A DNA stretch of 64,000 nt from an uncultured Ilyobacter sp. (GCF_963668085.1 NZ_OY764059.1:2041140-2105139), one strand, 5' to 3'. Shown: positions 44,880-54,109, counted from the stretch's first letter. Made by a program: numbers and translations. Notes: generated by a model not told the origin, from the sequence alone.

Positions 44880-46124
44880 CTATTTCTTCATTTTGATCAA
44901 AATATCATCAAGGGTCTCTTCACTGAGTTCCGTGTGCAGATTGAGATAGTCACCTTCTGCCCTTCCCTTTATAGATATTTTAGATTTTTCTGAAAACTTT
45001 CGGTCTAGAAGGTCAAGGCTTATTTCCCCCTGGAAAAACTCTTTTTTAGACAGGGTTCCTCCTGTACCTGGGCTCAGCTTTTCCCTTCCCTGATAGATAT
45101 TCTTTCCTTCCATCATAAGACTTATGTTTCCTATGTTCAATCTTTTACTTTTCCCTAGAATCATAAATAGTTTTTCAAATCTTTTTGTTTCCCTGAGAGG
45201 TATTATCCACCGGTTTTTCTCTATATCTCCCACTATCTCACCGTCGATATCTCCGAGAAAATCCTCTATACTTCCTCCAGAAAAACTCTCCCATATATCA
45301 AGGATAACCTTTTGTTCCTTTGGTATATTGGCAGCTAAAATTTTAGCGGCTTTGCCAAAGTCATTAGATGAGATATAAATCCTGTTTTTTCCTAGATATT
45401 TCTCCATCTTTCTCTCTTCAGGCTGAGCCTTAAATAGTTCTACTATGCCGCCTTCTCCCACAAGCTTATTATCCATATAAAATTTTTGAGAGTCATAATT
45501 TGCAGTTACTACAGAGCCCTTTAAACCCAATAGCTCTCCCTTGGTTCCAGTAAGATCCAAAAGCAGCTTTCCAAATATATTAGCTTTATCTCTTTTTTTC
45601 AAGGCCAGTATATTTTCGTTACTTTCTCCAACTCCTGATAAGACGCCTTCCAAATCCTCTTTAGAATCAGATACCAGAAAATAGCCTCTGTATCCCTTTA
45701 AAAAAACTTCTTTTCCTGATGAATATTTTTCTCTGTACTTTTCTTTAAGGATATAATAATCTTTGGATTTTTCAAAATATTTTCCCAGTCGAGATTTAAA
45801 TATGGGATACATCAGTCCCGGATCTAAAACTCCCACCCTGTGTTCATCTAAAAGCTGGATACTTCCAAAGTAAAGAATGTATATGTTCTTTATATACTTT
45901 TTTTCTTTTTTTAAATCCTCTATATGACTTTCCTCACCTATTTTTAAGAGGAGTTCCTCTAGAGGTTTTATGCTCTTTCTGTTGAAATTTTCATTTACAT
46001 AGACTGCCCTGGTATTTTTTACCAGGAAGTTTTTACCAGGTATATGATAGATGTATTTATATCCTGCCACTAGTATCAGTAAGCAGGCCACTAAAGATAA
46101 AAGCAGTATTTTTAATCTTCTCAA
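44880..46124 (-). CDS. Anchored protein of unknown function
   Basis: A 414-residue protein with one N-terminal membrane segment (about 5-24), so most of it should lie outside the cytoplasm. The mature part alternates charged and hydrophobic stretches (RVGVLDPGLMYPIFKSRLG, YRGYFLVSDSKEDLEGVLSGV) but no family is recognised. It sits between a nitrilase-family gene and cysS with 10-12-base spacing, so it is co-transcribed with housekeeping genes. No function is proposed. Confidence 0.8.
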   Translation of the reverse strand: MRRLKILLLSLVACLLILVAGYKYIYHIPGKNFLVKNTRAVYVNENFNRKSIKPLEELLLKIGEESHIEDLKKEKKYIKNIYILYFGSIQLLDEHRVGVLDPGLMYPIFKSRLGKYFEKSKDYYILKEKYREKYSSGKEVFLKGYRGYFLVSDSKEDLEGVLSGVGESNENILALKKRDKANIFGKLLLDLTGTKGELLGLKGSVVTANYDSQKFYMDNKLVGEGGIVELFKAQPEERKMEKYLGKNRIYISSNDFGKAAKILAANIPKEQKVILDIWESFSGGSIEDFLGDIDGEIVGDIEKNRWIIPLRETKRFEKLFMILGKSKRLNIGNISLMMEGKNIYQGREKLSPGTGGTLSKKEFFQGEISLDLLDRKFSEKSKISIKGRAEGDYLNLHTELSEETLDDILIKMKK

Positions 46125-46136
46125 GACATCACTCTC

Positions 46137-46967
46137 CTATCTGTATTTTTCTTCCCTTATTCTCTCGAGCTCCCTTATGGTGAGGTCGAGATTTTCAGTT
46201 TTGAGTATAGGGGCTGTGAACCTAGCTTTTCTGATCTCTCTTTCTGAAATTTCAGCCACCAAAAGACTTTCCTCCATATAAGGCGCCCTTGCAGCTATTT
46301 TTCCAGAAGGTGAAACCACCTGGGAACCGCCTCCAAAGGTTACTCCGTCTTCACATCCTACCCTGTTTGCCATTATAAAATAGCTTCCTGTCATAGAGGC
46401 AGTCAGGTATCCTATAGCTTCCCATTCTTTGGAGATATATCGCCCCTCGTCTTCAAATCCTCTTGCAGGGTTATTCATAAGACAGAAGATATAGTCCGCT
46501 CTGTCCTGGCTTAGAATATAAGACGATGACTGATGCCATGCATCCTCACATATTAGTACTCCGATTCTTCCAAATTTTGTATCAAAAGCCCGGAATCTGT
46601 CTCCCCCCTTAAAGTATCTGGCCTCAAAAAACATTCCGTAATTTGGAAGGTAAACTTTTCTGTGAGTATGTTTTACCTTTCCATCCTCAAGATAAAAGGC
46701 GGAGTTGTATACATAATTGTCCTTACCCTTCTCTACTCCCCCGAAGAGTATGCTGATTTCATTGCTTAATTTTAACAGTTCTTGCGGCACATTTACACAC
46801 ACATCAAAGACCATCTCTTCCAAAAGATAACCTGAAAGAGCAAGTTCCGGAAAAACTATAAGCTCGGCGCCTTGGTCTATTGCCCCGGATATTTTCTCTT
46901 TCATGATCTCTATATTCTTATCTACATTACCCAATGTGGGTTTTATTTGAGCTAGTGCTAACTTCAT
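46137..46967 (-). CDS. Nitrilase-family carbon-nitrogen hydrolase
   Basis: An amidohydrolase with the Glu-Lys-Cys triad at E41 (VFPELALSGY), K104 (HRKVYLPNYG) and C140 (LICEDAWH). The CEDAWH context resembles the glutaminase domain of NAD synthetases as well as free-standing amidases. The 276-residue length fits a single-domain enzyme. The ATG at 46967 is chosen because GGGGGA lies just upstream; an ATG four codons earlier lacks such a site. Its substrate is unknown. Confidence 0.85.
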   Translation of the reverse strand: MKLALAQIKPTLGNVDKNIEIMKEKISGAIDQGAELIVFPELALSGYLLEEMVFDVCVNVPQELLKLSNEISILFGGVEKGKDNYVYNSAFYLEDGKVKHTHRKVYLPNYGMFFEARYFKGGDRFRAFDTKFGRIGVLICEDAWHQSSSYILSQDRADYIFCLMNNPARGFEDEGRYISKEWEAIGYLTASMTGSYFIMANRVGCEDGVTFGGGSQVVSPSGKIAARAPYMEESLLVAEISEREIRKARFTAPILKTENLDLTIRELERIREEKYR

Positions 46968-46983
46968 CTTTTCCCCCATTATA

Positions 46984-47652
46984 TTAAAGATATTTTAAAT
47001 CTTCCTGAGTCGTTATCTTTATATTACTATAACTTCCCTCAAGAACCACTACTTTTCCGTTTATTCTTTCTACAAGGGAAGAGTCATCTGTCCCAAGATA
47101 ATTTGATTTCCTGGCATCTTCATATGCCTTTTTTAGAATGTCTCCACGAAAAACCTGAGGAGTCTGAGCCGCTATCAATAGCGATCTGTCTGGTGTAGAG
47201 GTTATAAATCCATCCTTATCGATTATTTTAATTGTGTCCTTTACAGGAACCCCTATAACCACCCCGTCAACTTGGGGATTTTTTTCGAGAATCCTGTAAG
47301 AGTCCTCTATAAAACTATCTTCTATAAAGGGTCTCACCCCGTCCTGTACGGCTATTACTTCTGAACCTTCTGATTTACAGAGGGCATTATATATAGAATC
47401 CTGCCTCTCTCTTCCCCCTTGTACCACACATTTCAACTTTTTTATTTTATACTTTTCACACAGTTTTTCTACCTTTTCTGTATATCCATCATTTGTAACT
47501 ACGATTATATCTGTTACCCTTGGATTTTGGTCAATTTTTTCGAGAGTCTTTATAAAAATAGGTCTTCCTTCATATTCCAAAAACTGTTTTGGATAGCCTA
47601 GCCCCATTCTTTTTCCCACTCCTGCAGCTGCAACTATAAAGGTATATTTCAT
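46984..47652 (-). CDS. ispD: 2-C-methyl-D-erythritol 4-phosphate cytidylyltransferase
   Basis: Transfers CMP to methylerythritol phosphate in the MEP pathway. The glycine-rich AAAGVGKRMGLGYPKQFL loop, VVQGGRERQDSIYNAL and VQDGVRPF motifs are diagnostic. The ATG at 47652 (MKYTFIVAAAG) has a GGTGG site upstream and is preferred over a start 12 codons earlier; the protein then has 222 residues. It follows mutS2 by 11 bases. Confidence 0.95.
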   Translation of the reverse strand: MKYTFIVAAAGVGKRMGLGYPKQFLEYEGRPIFIKTLEKIDQNPRVTDIIVVTNDGYTEKVEKLCEKYKIKKLKCVVQGGRERQDSIYNALCKSEGSEVIAVQDGVRPFIEDSFIEDSYRILEKNPQVDGVVIGVPVKDTIKIIDKDGFITSTPDRSLLIAAQTPQVFRGDILKKAYEDARKSNYLGTDDSSLVERINGKVVVLEGSYSNIKITTQEDLKYL

Positions 47653-47663
47653 ATTACCACCTT

Positions 47664-50003
47664 TTATTTCAATGTCACCACGGTACATCCGATTCCGCCC
47701 TCTCCATGGCCTCCGGCTCTGAAGGATTTCACATAACGGCAGCCTTTCAGATACTCTATTACCCCAGCTCTAAGGGCTCCTGTCCCCTTGCCGTGTATCA
47801 CATAAACCTCAGAAAAACCGTTTAAAAGTGCCCTGTCCATATAAGTTTCTAGATCATGTACTGCATCATCTACCATCTTTCCTCTTATATCTATTTCAGA
47901 CCTCACTGCACTTCGTTTATGGACTTGAACTGTGTTATATTGCTTTGTTTTCGACTCTTCTACCTTCTTAAGGTCATCTATTGCAACCTCAAGTTTTAGT
48001 ATCCCTGCCTGTATCTGTGCCACCTGCTTATGCTCGTTTATTCTTGTTATGACAGCATGTTGGCTCATACTCTTCACAAAAACTTTTTCTCCCTCTTTAA
48101 ATTCAATCTTTCTTTTTATCTTTGGTTTTGAGACAATTGTTTTATTTTTTTCATCTTTTAAGGCATTTTTCATCATATTAAGACTCTTCTGAAGGAGTTT
48201 GGCGTCCTCTTTTTTGCTCTCTTCTGTCTGTATCTTATCTACCAGTGCCTTGGCCTTAGCCTGCATCTCCCTCATCATCTTGTCTGCTTTGTCATAGGCC
48301 TCTTTCAAAATCTCATTTTTTTCCTTTTCCAGAGCCGCCAGTTTATTCTCATATTCCTCTTTGTTCTTTTTAGCCTCTTCTTTTAGTTGCTCTACCTGTA
48401 TTTTCATCTTATTTAAATCTTCAGACTGTTCTCTTATGTTTCCTATCATGCTTTCGACTTTTTTATTGTCGTCGCTTATATAAGATTTTGCACTTTCTAT
48501 TACCTCATCTAGAACCCCTAGTCTCTTTGCTATTGTAAGGGCGTTACTCTCTCCCGGCACCCCCATAAGAAGTTTGTACGTGGGAGAAAGTGTATTAGAG
48601 TCAAATTCCATAGAAGCTGTCTCTATCCCCTCTTCATTGTATCCATGCGCCTTTACTTCACTATAGTGTGTGGATATCATTGTCTTACATTTTTTAGACT
48701 TCAGATAGTCTATCACAGCCATGGCAAAGGCTGATCCCTCCATAGGATCTGTTCCAGATCCAAGCTCATCGAGTAGTACAAGAGAGGACTTTGTGACATT
48801 GTCTAGTATCTCCTGCACATTTTTTAGGTGAGCCGAAAATGATGACAAAGACTGCTCTATACTCTGCTCATCTCCTATATCAGCAAATATCCCTGTGAAA
48901 TATCCGATACTTGTTTTTTCTTCTGCAGGTATCGGCACTCCTGAAAGGGCCATTAGTGTCAATAGTCCTGCCGTTTTAAGGGCTACGGTTTTTCCCCCTG
49001 TGTTAGGTCCCGTTATCAAAAGAGTGTTGTATTTTCTTCCGATCTCAAAGGTAAGGGGTACCACGTCTGATGGCCTTATAAAGGGATGCCTTGCATTTAC
49101 CAGGCTTATTATCTCTTTGTTATTTATTTCCGGCACAACGCACTTTTTATCTAAGGCGTAGTTTGCCTTAGCAGAAAGTTTATCCAATTCTAATATGGCC
49201 TCTCCCACAAGGTAGATGCCCTCTAGATTTATCCTTATCTGGTCTGTCAGTCTTAGGAGGATTTTTCTTATCTCCTCTCTCTCTCTGACCTCAAGCTCTC
49301 TCACCTTGTTGTTCAGCGATACTATGGATATAGGTTCTATAAATACTGTCTGCCCACTAGAAGACCTGTCGTGTTCTATTCCCTTTATCTGCCCTTTAAA
49401 ATCGGCTTTTATGGGTATTACACTTCTTCCGTCTCTTGTGGTTATTATTTTTTCCTGTATAGCCTTAGAATAGGCTGAGTTTGAAAATATATCATCAAAT
49501 TTTTTCTTGATATTAGAAGCGATTATTTTCTTCTGAAACCTTATATCTCTTAGGTCTATAGATGCATCGTCTTTTATATTTTTTTCATTATCCACAGCCT
49601 TGTTTATTATCTCTTCTAGCCCCTTGTATATAGGAACTGCTTTAAATTTGGCTATGAGTTCTTTGTACTTTTCCAGGTCCTCAAGCTTACCCTTAATCAG
49701 TCTGAATATCTTCAGGTTTTCCTTTATATCCCATACATCTTCAGCATCAAGATAAGCCCCTATAAGCTCTGATTTTTTTGCTATTTTGTTGATATTTTTT
49801 ATTCCGGCTGTCTCTGCTCCGCCGTCATATTTTATAAAATCCATAAGGTCCCTTACTATCTCTAGCTCTTTTTTTACTAGGTTTATATCTTTATAAGGGA
49901 TCATTTCCGTTATGGAAATATGGGTATCCTCTATCTGAGAATACCCTGCAATCTCTTCTCTTAATTTATCAAATTCCAATACATTTAAGCTGTGTTTATT
50001 CAC
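47664..50003 (-). CDS. mutS2: MutS2 family protein
   Basis: A MutS-like ATPase lacking mismatch-recognition domains, linked to recombination control and ribosome rescue in other bacteria. It has Walker A GPNTGGKT, a Walker B in LVLLDELGSGTDP and a long coiled coil (about 510-640). A C-terminal Smr nuclease domain (DIRGKMVDDAVHDLE followed by VYVIHGKGTGALR) ends the protein. A GTG start at 50003 (reading MNKHSLNVLEF) fits the family and a GGGTGG site; an earlier GTG at 50012 is possible. It would have 779 residues. Confidence 0.95.
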   Translation of the reverse strand: MNKHSLNVLEFDKLREEIAGYSQIEDTHISITEMIPYKDINLVKKELEIVRDLMDFIKYDGGAETAGIKNINKIAKKSELIGAYLDAEDVWDIKENLKIFRLIKGKLEDLEKYKELIAKFKAVPIYKGLEEIINKAVDNEKNIKDDASIDLRDIRFQKKIIASNIKKKFDDIFSNSAYSKAIQEKIITTRDGRSVIPIKADFKGQIKGIEHDRSSSGQTVFIEPISIVSLNNKVRELEVREREEIRKILLRLTDQIRINLEGIYLVGEAILELDKLSAKANYALDKKCVVPEINNKEIISLVNARHPFIRPSDVVPLTFEIGRKYNTLLITGPNTGGKTVALKTAGLLTLMALSGVPIPAEEKTSIGYFTGIFADIGDEQSIEQSLSSFSAHLKNVQEILDNVTKSSLVLLDELGSGTDPMEGSAFAMAVIDYLKSKKCKTMISTHYSEVKAHGYNEEGIETASMEFDSNTLSPTYKLLMGVPGESNALTIAKRLGVLDEVIESAKSYISDDNKKVESMIGNIREQSEDLNKMKIQVEQLKEEAKKNKEEYENKLAALEKEKNEILKEAYDKADKMMREMQAKAKALVDKIQTEESKKEDAKLLQKSLNMMKNALKDEKNKTIVSKPKIKRKIEFKEGEKVFVKSMSQHAVITRINEHKQVAQIQAGILKLEVAIDDLKKVEESKTKQYNTVQVHKRSAVRSEIDIRGKMVDDAVHDLETYMDRALLNGFSEVYVIHGKGTGALRAGVIEYLKGCRYVKSFRAGGHGEGGIGCTVVTLK

Positions 50004-50037
50004 ATACACCACCCTATAATATACAATTTTTCATTTC

Positions 50038-50046
50038 ATTATATCA
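50038..50046 (-). promoter_or_regulatory. Extended -10 promoter of mutS2
   Basis: A TGATATAAT extended -10 lies on the minus strand about 35 bases before mutS2, with no clear -35. It faces away from the rpmB promoter on the other strand. Confidence 0.55.
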
Positions 50047-50098
50047 CAATAAAAATCATTTGGCTATGCTGTGAGGGCTCTCTATACGTAAAAAAAGC

Positions 50099-50127
50099 TT
50101 GATATTTACTGGCATTAATGATATAAT
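50099..50127 (+). promoter_or_regulatory. Promoter of rpmB
   Basis: TTGATA (50099-50104), a 17-base spacer and TATAAT (50122-50127) with an upstream TG, about 34 bases before rpmB on the plus strand. Confidence 0.88.
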
Positions 50128-50160
50128 TATTTGCAATTTGTCTTTAAGGAGGTGTAATAT

Positions 50161-50418
50161 ATGAAAAGATGCGAAATTTCTGGTAAGGGAATGACTTTTG
50201 GACACCAAGTATCTCACTCACACAGATGTACTAACAGAGTTTGGAAGCCAAATCTTCAGCCTACTAAGATTGTTATCAACGGAGAAGCAGTTAAAGTTAA
50301 AGTTTGTTCTAAAATGCTTAAGACTCTAAAAGGAGCCAATGAAGCTGAAACATTAAACATTCTTAAATCTAACGCTAAAACTCTTAGTCCTAAAATAGCT
50401 AAAATACTTAGCAAATAA
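50161..50418 (+). CDS. rpmB: 50S ribosomal protein L28
   Basis: A large-subunit protein and the only confident plus-strand gene here. The 85 residues begin [20 protein letters not shown] and contain the [12 protein letters not shown] segment typical of L28. AAGGAGGTGT lies 8 bases before the ATG. It is monocistronic, with its own promoter and terminator, and is divergent from mutS2. Confidence 0.97.
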   Translation: MKRCEISGKGMTFGHQVSHSHRCTNRVWKPNLQPTKIVINGEAVKVKVCSKMLKTLKGANEAETLNILKSNAKTLSPKIAKILSK

Positions 50419-50430
50419 TTAGGAAAATAA

Positions 50431-50465
50431 AAAAAAGACAGTGATTTTAGGATCTGTCTTTTTTT
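50431..50465 (+). terminator. Intrinsic terminator after rpmB
   Basis: Stem AAAGACAG / CTGTCTTT with a 12-base loop, followed by a run of T on the plus strand. It lies 13 bases past the stop. Confidence 0.88.
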
Positions 50466-50535
50466 ATTTTCCATTTTTTTGAATTTAGTCCTTTTGAATA
50501 AATTACTGAATTTACAAGAATATTAGAATCAAAGG

Positions 50536-50645
50536 ATTTTGTCACGAATGAAAATCAATAAAAGGCAAAAAATTAACACGAATAAGGACAAAAGATTTTG
50601 GCCACAGAGCATCATAAAAGTATATGTTGCACAGAGATAAAATAA
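50536..50645. repeat. Truncated relative of the MITE-like repeat
   Basis: Starts with the same 13 bases TTTTGTCACGAAT (50536-50548) as the unit at 31346, then shares ACACGAATAA, TTTTGGCCACAGAG and CACAGAGA segments in the same order. The opposite inverted end is missing. It abuts the two-block repeat that begins at 50669. Confidence 0.7.
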
Positions 50646-50668
50646 TTTTTTTATTTTTTGGACTACTT

Positions 50669-50923
50669 TCCCCTTTAAAAAATGCCGTTAAGAAATCATC
50701 TTGTGAAATCCACTTTCATTGAAATAAGGAGGTTTACCGACTATATTTCAATAGAAAGTTAGTTCAGAAGGAATTTGACTTAGAAAATAATGAGTGGAAC
50801 GAATATATTTTCTAGTTCTTGTAAAATTTATTTTTACAAGTTTCATTAGTTTTAATTGGGTGCCTTTTCTTTGGTTACTTTCTTTGGGCAAGCAAAGAAA
50901 GTAACAGAAGCTTTTGGATAAAT
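50669..50923. repeat. Two-block intergenic repeat, copy B
   Basis: Block 1 (50669-50778) matches 23225-23332 with very few changes, and block 2 (50859-50923) matches 23347-23410. The spacer between blocks is longer here (about 80 bases against 14) and contains its own inverted repeat (TTGTAAAA / TTTTACAA near 50820-50840). The hairpin GTTACTTTCTTTG / CAAAGAAAGTAAC is perfectly kept. With the repeat before it, this explains most of the 560-base gap between rpmB and rpsR. Confidence 0.85.
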
Positions 50924-50943
50924 TCAATACCTAATTCAAAATA

Positions 50944-50971
50944 TAAAAAAAAGACCTGTAAAAAACAGGTC
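50944..50971 (-). terminator. Intrinsic terminator after rpsR
   Basis: Stem GACCTG / CAGGTC with an A-rich loop and a minus-strand run of T, 8 bases after the rpsR stop. Confidence 0.85.
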
Positions 50972-50979
50972 AATTAATT

Positions 50980-51207
50980 TTACTTCTCTACTTTTGTGTA
51001 AGGAATTAAAGCGATGTTTCTTGCTCTTTTTACAGCCTTAGCTATTTTTCTCTGAAGCTTTGCGCTAGCTCCGTTTACTCTAGCTGGCTTTATCCTACCT
51101 TTATCGTTGATAAAGTTCTTAAGAAGATCTACGTTTTTATAATCGATCTCTTCTATTTTAACTCTGAGCTTAACTCTTCTTCTTCTTTTTTTGAAATCAA
51201 CTGCCAT
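50980..51207 (-). CDS. rpsR: 30S ribosomal protein S18
   Basis: Small-subunit platform protein that pairs with S6. The 75 residues include [23 protein letters not shown] and the [18 protein letters not shown] end ([18 protein letters not shown]). It lies 114 bases after rpsF with no ssb gene between them, unlike the common rpsF-ssb-rpsR order. The spacer contains a 9-base inverted repeat (51245-51253 with 51262-51270, one mismatch). Confidence 0.97.
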   Translation of the reverse strand: MAVDFKKRRRRVKLRVKIEEIDYKNVDLLKNFINDKGRIKPARVNGASAKLQRKIAKAVKRARNIALIPYTKVEK

Positions 51208-51321
51208 CTTGTACTTTCACCTCCTGAAATTTGAACGGGAACTCATCTTCATCTGTTGACTGATGATGATTGGAATATCCCAAATGATATTCTTTTAAAA
51301 ATTAGCTAAATAACTTCGAAA

Positions 51322-51600
51322 CTACTTAACGATGATGTATCTCATTACGCTTTCTGTGATGTTAAGCTTTCTCTCAACTTCAGCTAATTTAGTTCCGTCC
51401 ATCTCAAAAGTAGTTAGAATGTAATATCCAGATTGCTTCTTCTCAATCGGATAAGCTAACTTTCTCTCACCCCATTTTTCAGCTTTTACGTTAGTTGCTC
51501 CAGCAACAGTTAAAATCTTTTCAACTTTAGCCATTACTTCTGTTCTTGCATCTTCCATAACTGTTGGGTTGACGATGTACATAATTTCATATTTTTTCAT
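51322..51600 (-). CDS. rpsF: 30S ribosomal protein S6
   Basis: Platform protein of the small subunit. The start MKKYEIMYIVNPTV at 51600 has a perfect GGAGGT site 7 bases upstream; a longer in-frame extension of 31 codons is hydrophobic and spurious. The 92 residues include WGERKLAYPIEKKQSGYYIL, the family signature. It is transcribed from its own promoter just downstream of ftsZ. Confidence 0.97.
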   Translation of the reverse strand: MKKYEIMYIVNPTVMEDARTEVMAKVEKILTVAGATNVKAEKWGERKLAYPIEKKQSGYYILTTFEMDGTKLAEVERKLNITESVMRYIIVK

Positions 51601-51616
51601 TAACATTACCTCCTCC

Positions 51617-51660
51617 CTTTGGATTTTGGCCCAAAGAACTTTGCCTTTGAGCAGGGCAAG
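51617..51660 (-). other. Paired hairpins in the rpsF leader
   Basis: Two 6-bp hairpins lie between promoter and start: CTTTGG / CCAAAG (51617-51636) and CTTGCC / GGCAAG (51640-51660). S6:S18 leaders regulate rpsF in other bacteria; the CCG bulge of that motif was not identified, so this is only a candidate. Confidence 0.4.
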
Positions 51661-51664
51661 AAAA

Positions 51665-51693
51665 ATTATAACACAGATTACATATATTTTCAA
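51665..51693 (-). promoter_or_regulatory. Promoter of rpsF-rpsR
   Basis: TTGAAA (51688-51693), a 17-base spacer and a perfect TATAAT (51665-51670) on the minus strand, immediately after the ftsZ stop. Confidence 0.85.
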
Positions 51694-51700
51694 GTTTTTG

Positions 51701-52783
51701 TTATCTGTTTTTTCTTATCCAAGGAGGTAAGTCAAGCTCTTCTTCCTCTACTTTTTTGCTCTCTTCTCTTTTCTCTGATTTCTCTGTATTTTCAATATTT
51801 GGAGATATATTTATAAATGGTTCCCCTCTGTCTGCCTTATCCAAAAAATTAGTGGCAACAATGGTAACCTGAATCTTGTCTCCATATTCTTCGTCGATTA
51901 CAGTACCAAACATTACATCTTCAGCAGATTTCCCTGCCGCATCTCTTACTAGATTTGATATAGAGTGAGCCTCTACAAGTCCTAAATTTGAAGAACCTGT
52001 TATATTGATAAGTATCTTACTTGCTCCTGAAATAGATTTTTCAAGCAGTGGTGAAAGTAAGGCTTTTTCAGTTGCTTTTATGGCCCTGTTTTCTCCGTCA
52101 GATTCACCAAAGCCGATCATAGCCATTCCTGAGTCTAGCATAGTAGTTCTTATATCGGCAAAGTCAAGGTTTATGAGACCCTGTTGTATGATGAGGTCTG
52201 CTACGCCTCTTATACCTATTTTAAGTATGTTGTTTGCCTCTTTAAATGCATTTTGAAGAGTGATTGTTTTTTCCGGAAGTTCAAAAAGTTTGTCATTTGG
52301 AATTACAACCAGGGCATCTACATGTTCCTTTAGTCCATCTATCCCTGTGTCGGCATTGCTCATTCTTTTCTTTCCCTCAAAGGTAAAAGGTTTTGTTACC
52401 ACTCCTACTGTGAGTACCCCTATCTCCTTAGCTATTTTTGCTATTATCGGAGCAGAACCTGTACCAGTTCCTCCTCCCATTCCAGCAGTTACAAAAAGCA
52501 TATCTGTTTCTTCTAAAAGTGCCTTTATTTTTTCAACATCTTCTTCTGCAGCTAGCTTTCCTATTTCTGGATCTGCTCCTGCACCTAACCCCCTTGTTAA
52601 TTTTTCTCCCAATTGGATTCTTATATCTGCTAAAGAATTATGCAGATCCTGTGCATCTGTATTGGCTGCAATGTACTCAACTCCGCCTACTCCTGCTGAA
52701 ATCATATCGTTGATGGCGTTTCCTCCTGCACCCCCTGCCCCTATAACTTTAATTCTCACTAAAGACTCACTTGTCTGTATCAT
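51701..52783 (-). CDS. ftsZ: Cell division protein FtsZ
   Basis: Tubulin-like GTPase that forms the division ring. The tubulin signature GGGTGTGSAP is at about 103-112, with VIGAGGAGGNA at the N-terminus. The C-terminal tail after a charged linker ends LDLPPWIRKNR, the conserved peptide that binds FtsA. It has 360 residues and is the last gene of the division cluster. Confidence 0.98.
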   Translation of the reverse strand: MIQTSESLVRIKVIGAGGAGGNAINDMISAGVGGVEYIAANTDAQDLHNSLADIRIQLGEKLTRGLGAGADPEIGKLAAEEDVEKIKALLEETDMLFVTAGMGGGTGTGSAPIIAKIAKEIGVLTVGVVTKPFTFEGKKRMSNADTGIDGLKEHVDALVVIPNDKLFELPEKTITLQNAFKEANNILKIGIRGVADLIIQQGLINLDFADIRTTMLDSGMAMIGFGESDGENRAIKATEKALLSPLLEKSISGASKILINITGSSNLGLVEAHSISNLVRDAAGKSAEDVMFGTVIDEEYGDKIQVTIVATNFLDKADRGEPFINISPNIENTEKSEKREESKKVEEEELDLPPWIRKNR

Positions 52784-52807
52784 ATTCCCCTCCTAAAAAT
52801 CCCCTTT

Positions 52808-54094
52808 TTATATAAAGTTGGACAGCCATTCTTTTAGGCTAAAGTTTTTTTTCGACGGTTTTACCTTCTCTTTTTTTGCTGTTTCCGCCGGTTTCTTTTC
52901 AGGTAATTTTTCTTCTGTGATTTTATCCGGTTCCTTTAATTCTTCTACTTTTTTATTTTTTATTTTATAGTGTTCATTTTCTAGCGTTTCTAGAAGTATC
53001 CCAAGCGAGGTAGACATCGATGGGTGAATCTCGGACATCCCCTTGATCTTCATAGGCATTCCGATCTTTACCCTGTAGTTCAGATCCTTTGAGAGCTTTT
53101 CCACTACACCCTCTACCATTACTGCTCCTCCAGTTAGGATGACTCCGTTTCCAAGATAGCCCTTGAATCCAGATTCCTCTATTGCCACCATTACATATTT
53201 TAGTATATCTTCACTTCTAGCATCTATTATATCCCTCACAGAGGAGACACTATATTTTTTTTCCTCTCCATCTACTCGGAGATATATACTTTCCTCTAAC
53301 CTTTTATTTTGGCAGAGATTTCTCAGATTTTCAGCATCTTTTTTCCCAAGCTGTAAAATATATCCTATATCATTTGTATAATGCATTCCCCCCAAGGGAA
53401 TGGATTTAGAATATATAAGCTTATCATTTTTAAATATTATGAGGTCTGTAGAGCCTTCACCTATGTCTATAAGTGCCACACCCATTTTCTTGTCCTCATA
53501 TGTTAAAACTGACTGGGCCGAGGCATAGGAGTTCAGAGTTATGTTTTCCACTCCTTTTCCGGCCTTGTTTACAACCTCCACAAGGGACTCTAGTTGAGCT
53601 ACCTCTACTGTTATCAGATGTACATCTCCCTCTATAAAGCTGCCTACCATCCCAACAGGATGTTTCAATATACCAGAGTTGTCCACCCTTATATTATATA
53701 TCTCTTTTTTTATTACTTTTTCATGGGGTCTCACCATCTCATCCTGAGCCATTCTATAGAGGTTCTCTATATCCTTCTCCTCTATTATAGTATCCTTTTT
53801 AGAAAAATTAAATTTTATATTTTTCGTGGTCGATTTCACGTGTTTTCCAGCTATCCCTATAGATACCTTCTCTATCTTGTGTCCGCTTTCTCTTTCTGCT
53901 CTTTCAAGGGCATCTGTCACACACTGGCTGAGGCTTTCCATATCCTCTACCGTAGCTTTTCTCATTCCCTTAGCACAGGTTTCTACTGAAGTGATGACTT
54001 TTATTTTTTCACCATTTTCACTTAATTCCCCCAAGACCACTCTTATTTTAGAACTTCCCACATCCAATGCAGCTTTTACAAAACTTTCCTTCAT
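52808..54094 (-). CDS. ftsA: Cell division protein FtsA
   Basis: Actin-like protein that tethers FtsZ to the membrane. Motifs ALDVGSSKIRVVLGE, VALIDIGEGSTDLIIF and GVILTGGAVMVEGV mark the fold. The C-terminal amphipathic helix (KNFSLKEWLSNFI) is the membrane anchor. The ATG at 54094 follows a GGGGGAG site; a GTG five codons earlier is less likely. It lies between ftsQ and ftsZ. Confidence 0.96.
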   Translation of the reverse strand: MKESFVKAALDVGSSKIRVVLGELSENGEKIKVITSVETCAKGMRKATVEDMESLSQCVTDALERAERESGHKIEKVSIGIAGKHVKSTTKNIKFNFSKKDTIIEEKDIENLYRMAQDEMVRPHEKVIKKEIYNIRVDNSGILKHPVGMVGSFIEGDVHLITVEVAQLESLVEVVNKAGKGVENITLNSYASAQSVLTYEDKKMGVALIDIGEGSTDLIIFKNDKLIYSKSIPLGGMHYTNDIGYILQLGKKDAENLRNLCQNKRLEESIYLRVDGEEKKYSVSSVRDIIDARSEDILKYVMVAIEESGFKGYLGNGVILTGGAVMVEGVVEKLSKDLNYRVKIGMPMKIKGMSEIHPSMSTSLGILLETLENEHYKIKNKKVEELKEPDKITEEKLPEKKPAETAKKEKVKPSKKNFSLKEWLSNFI

Positions 54095-54109
54095 AAAGCA
54101 CTCCCCCAC

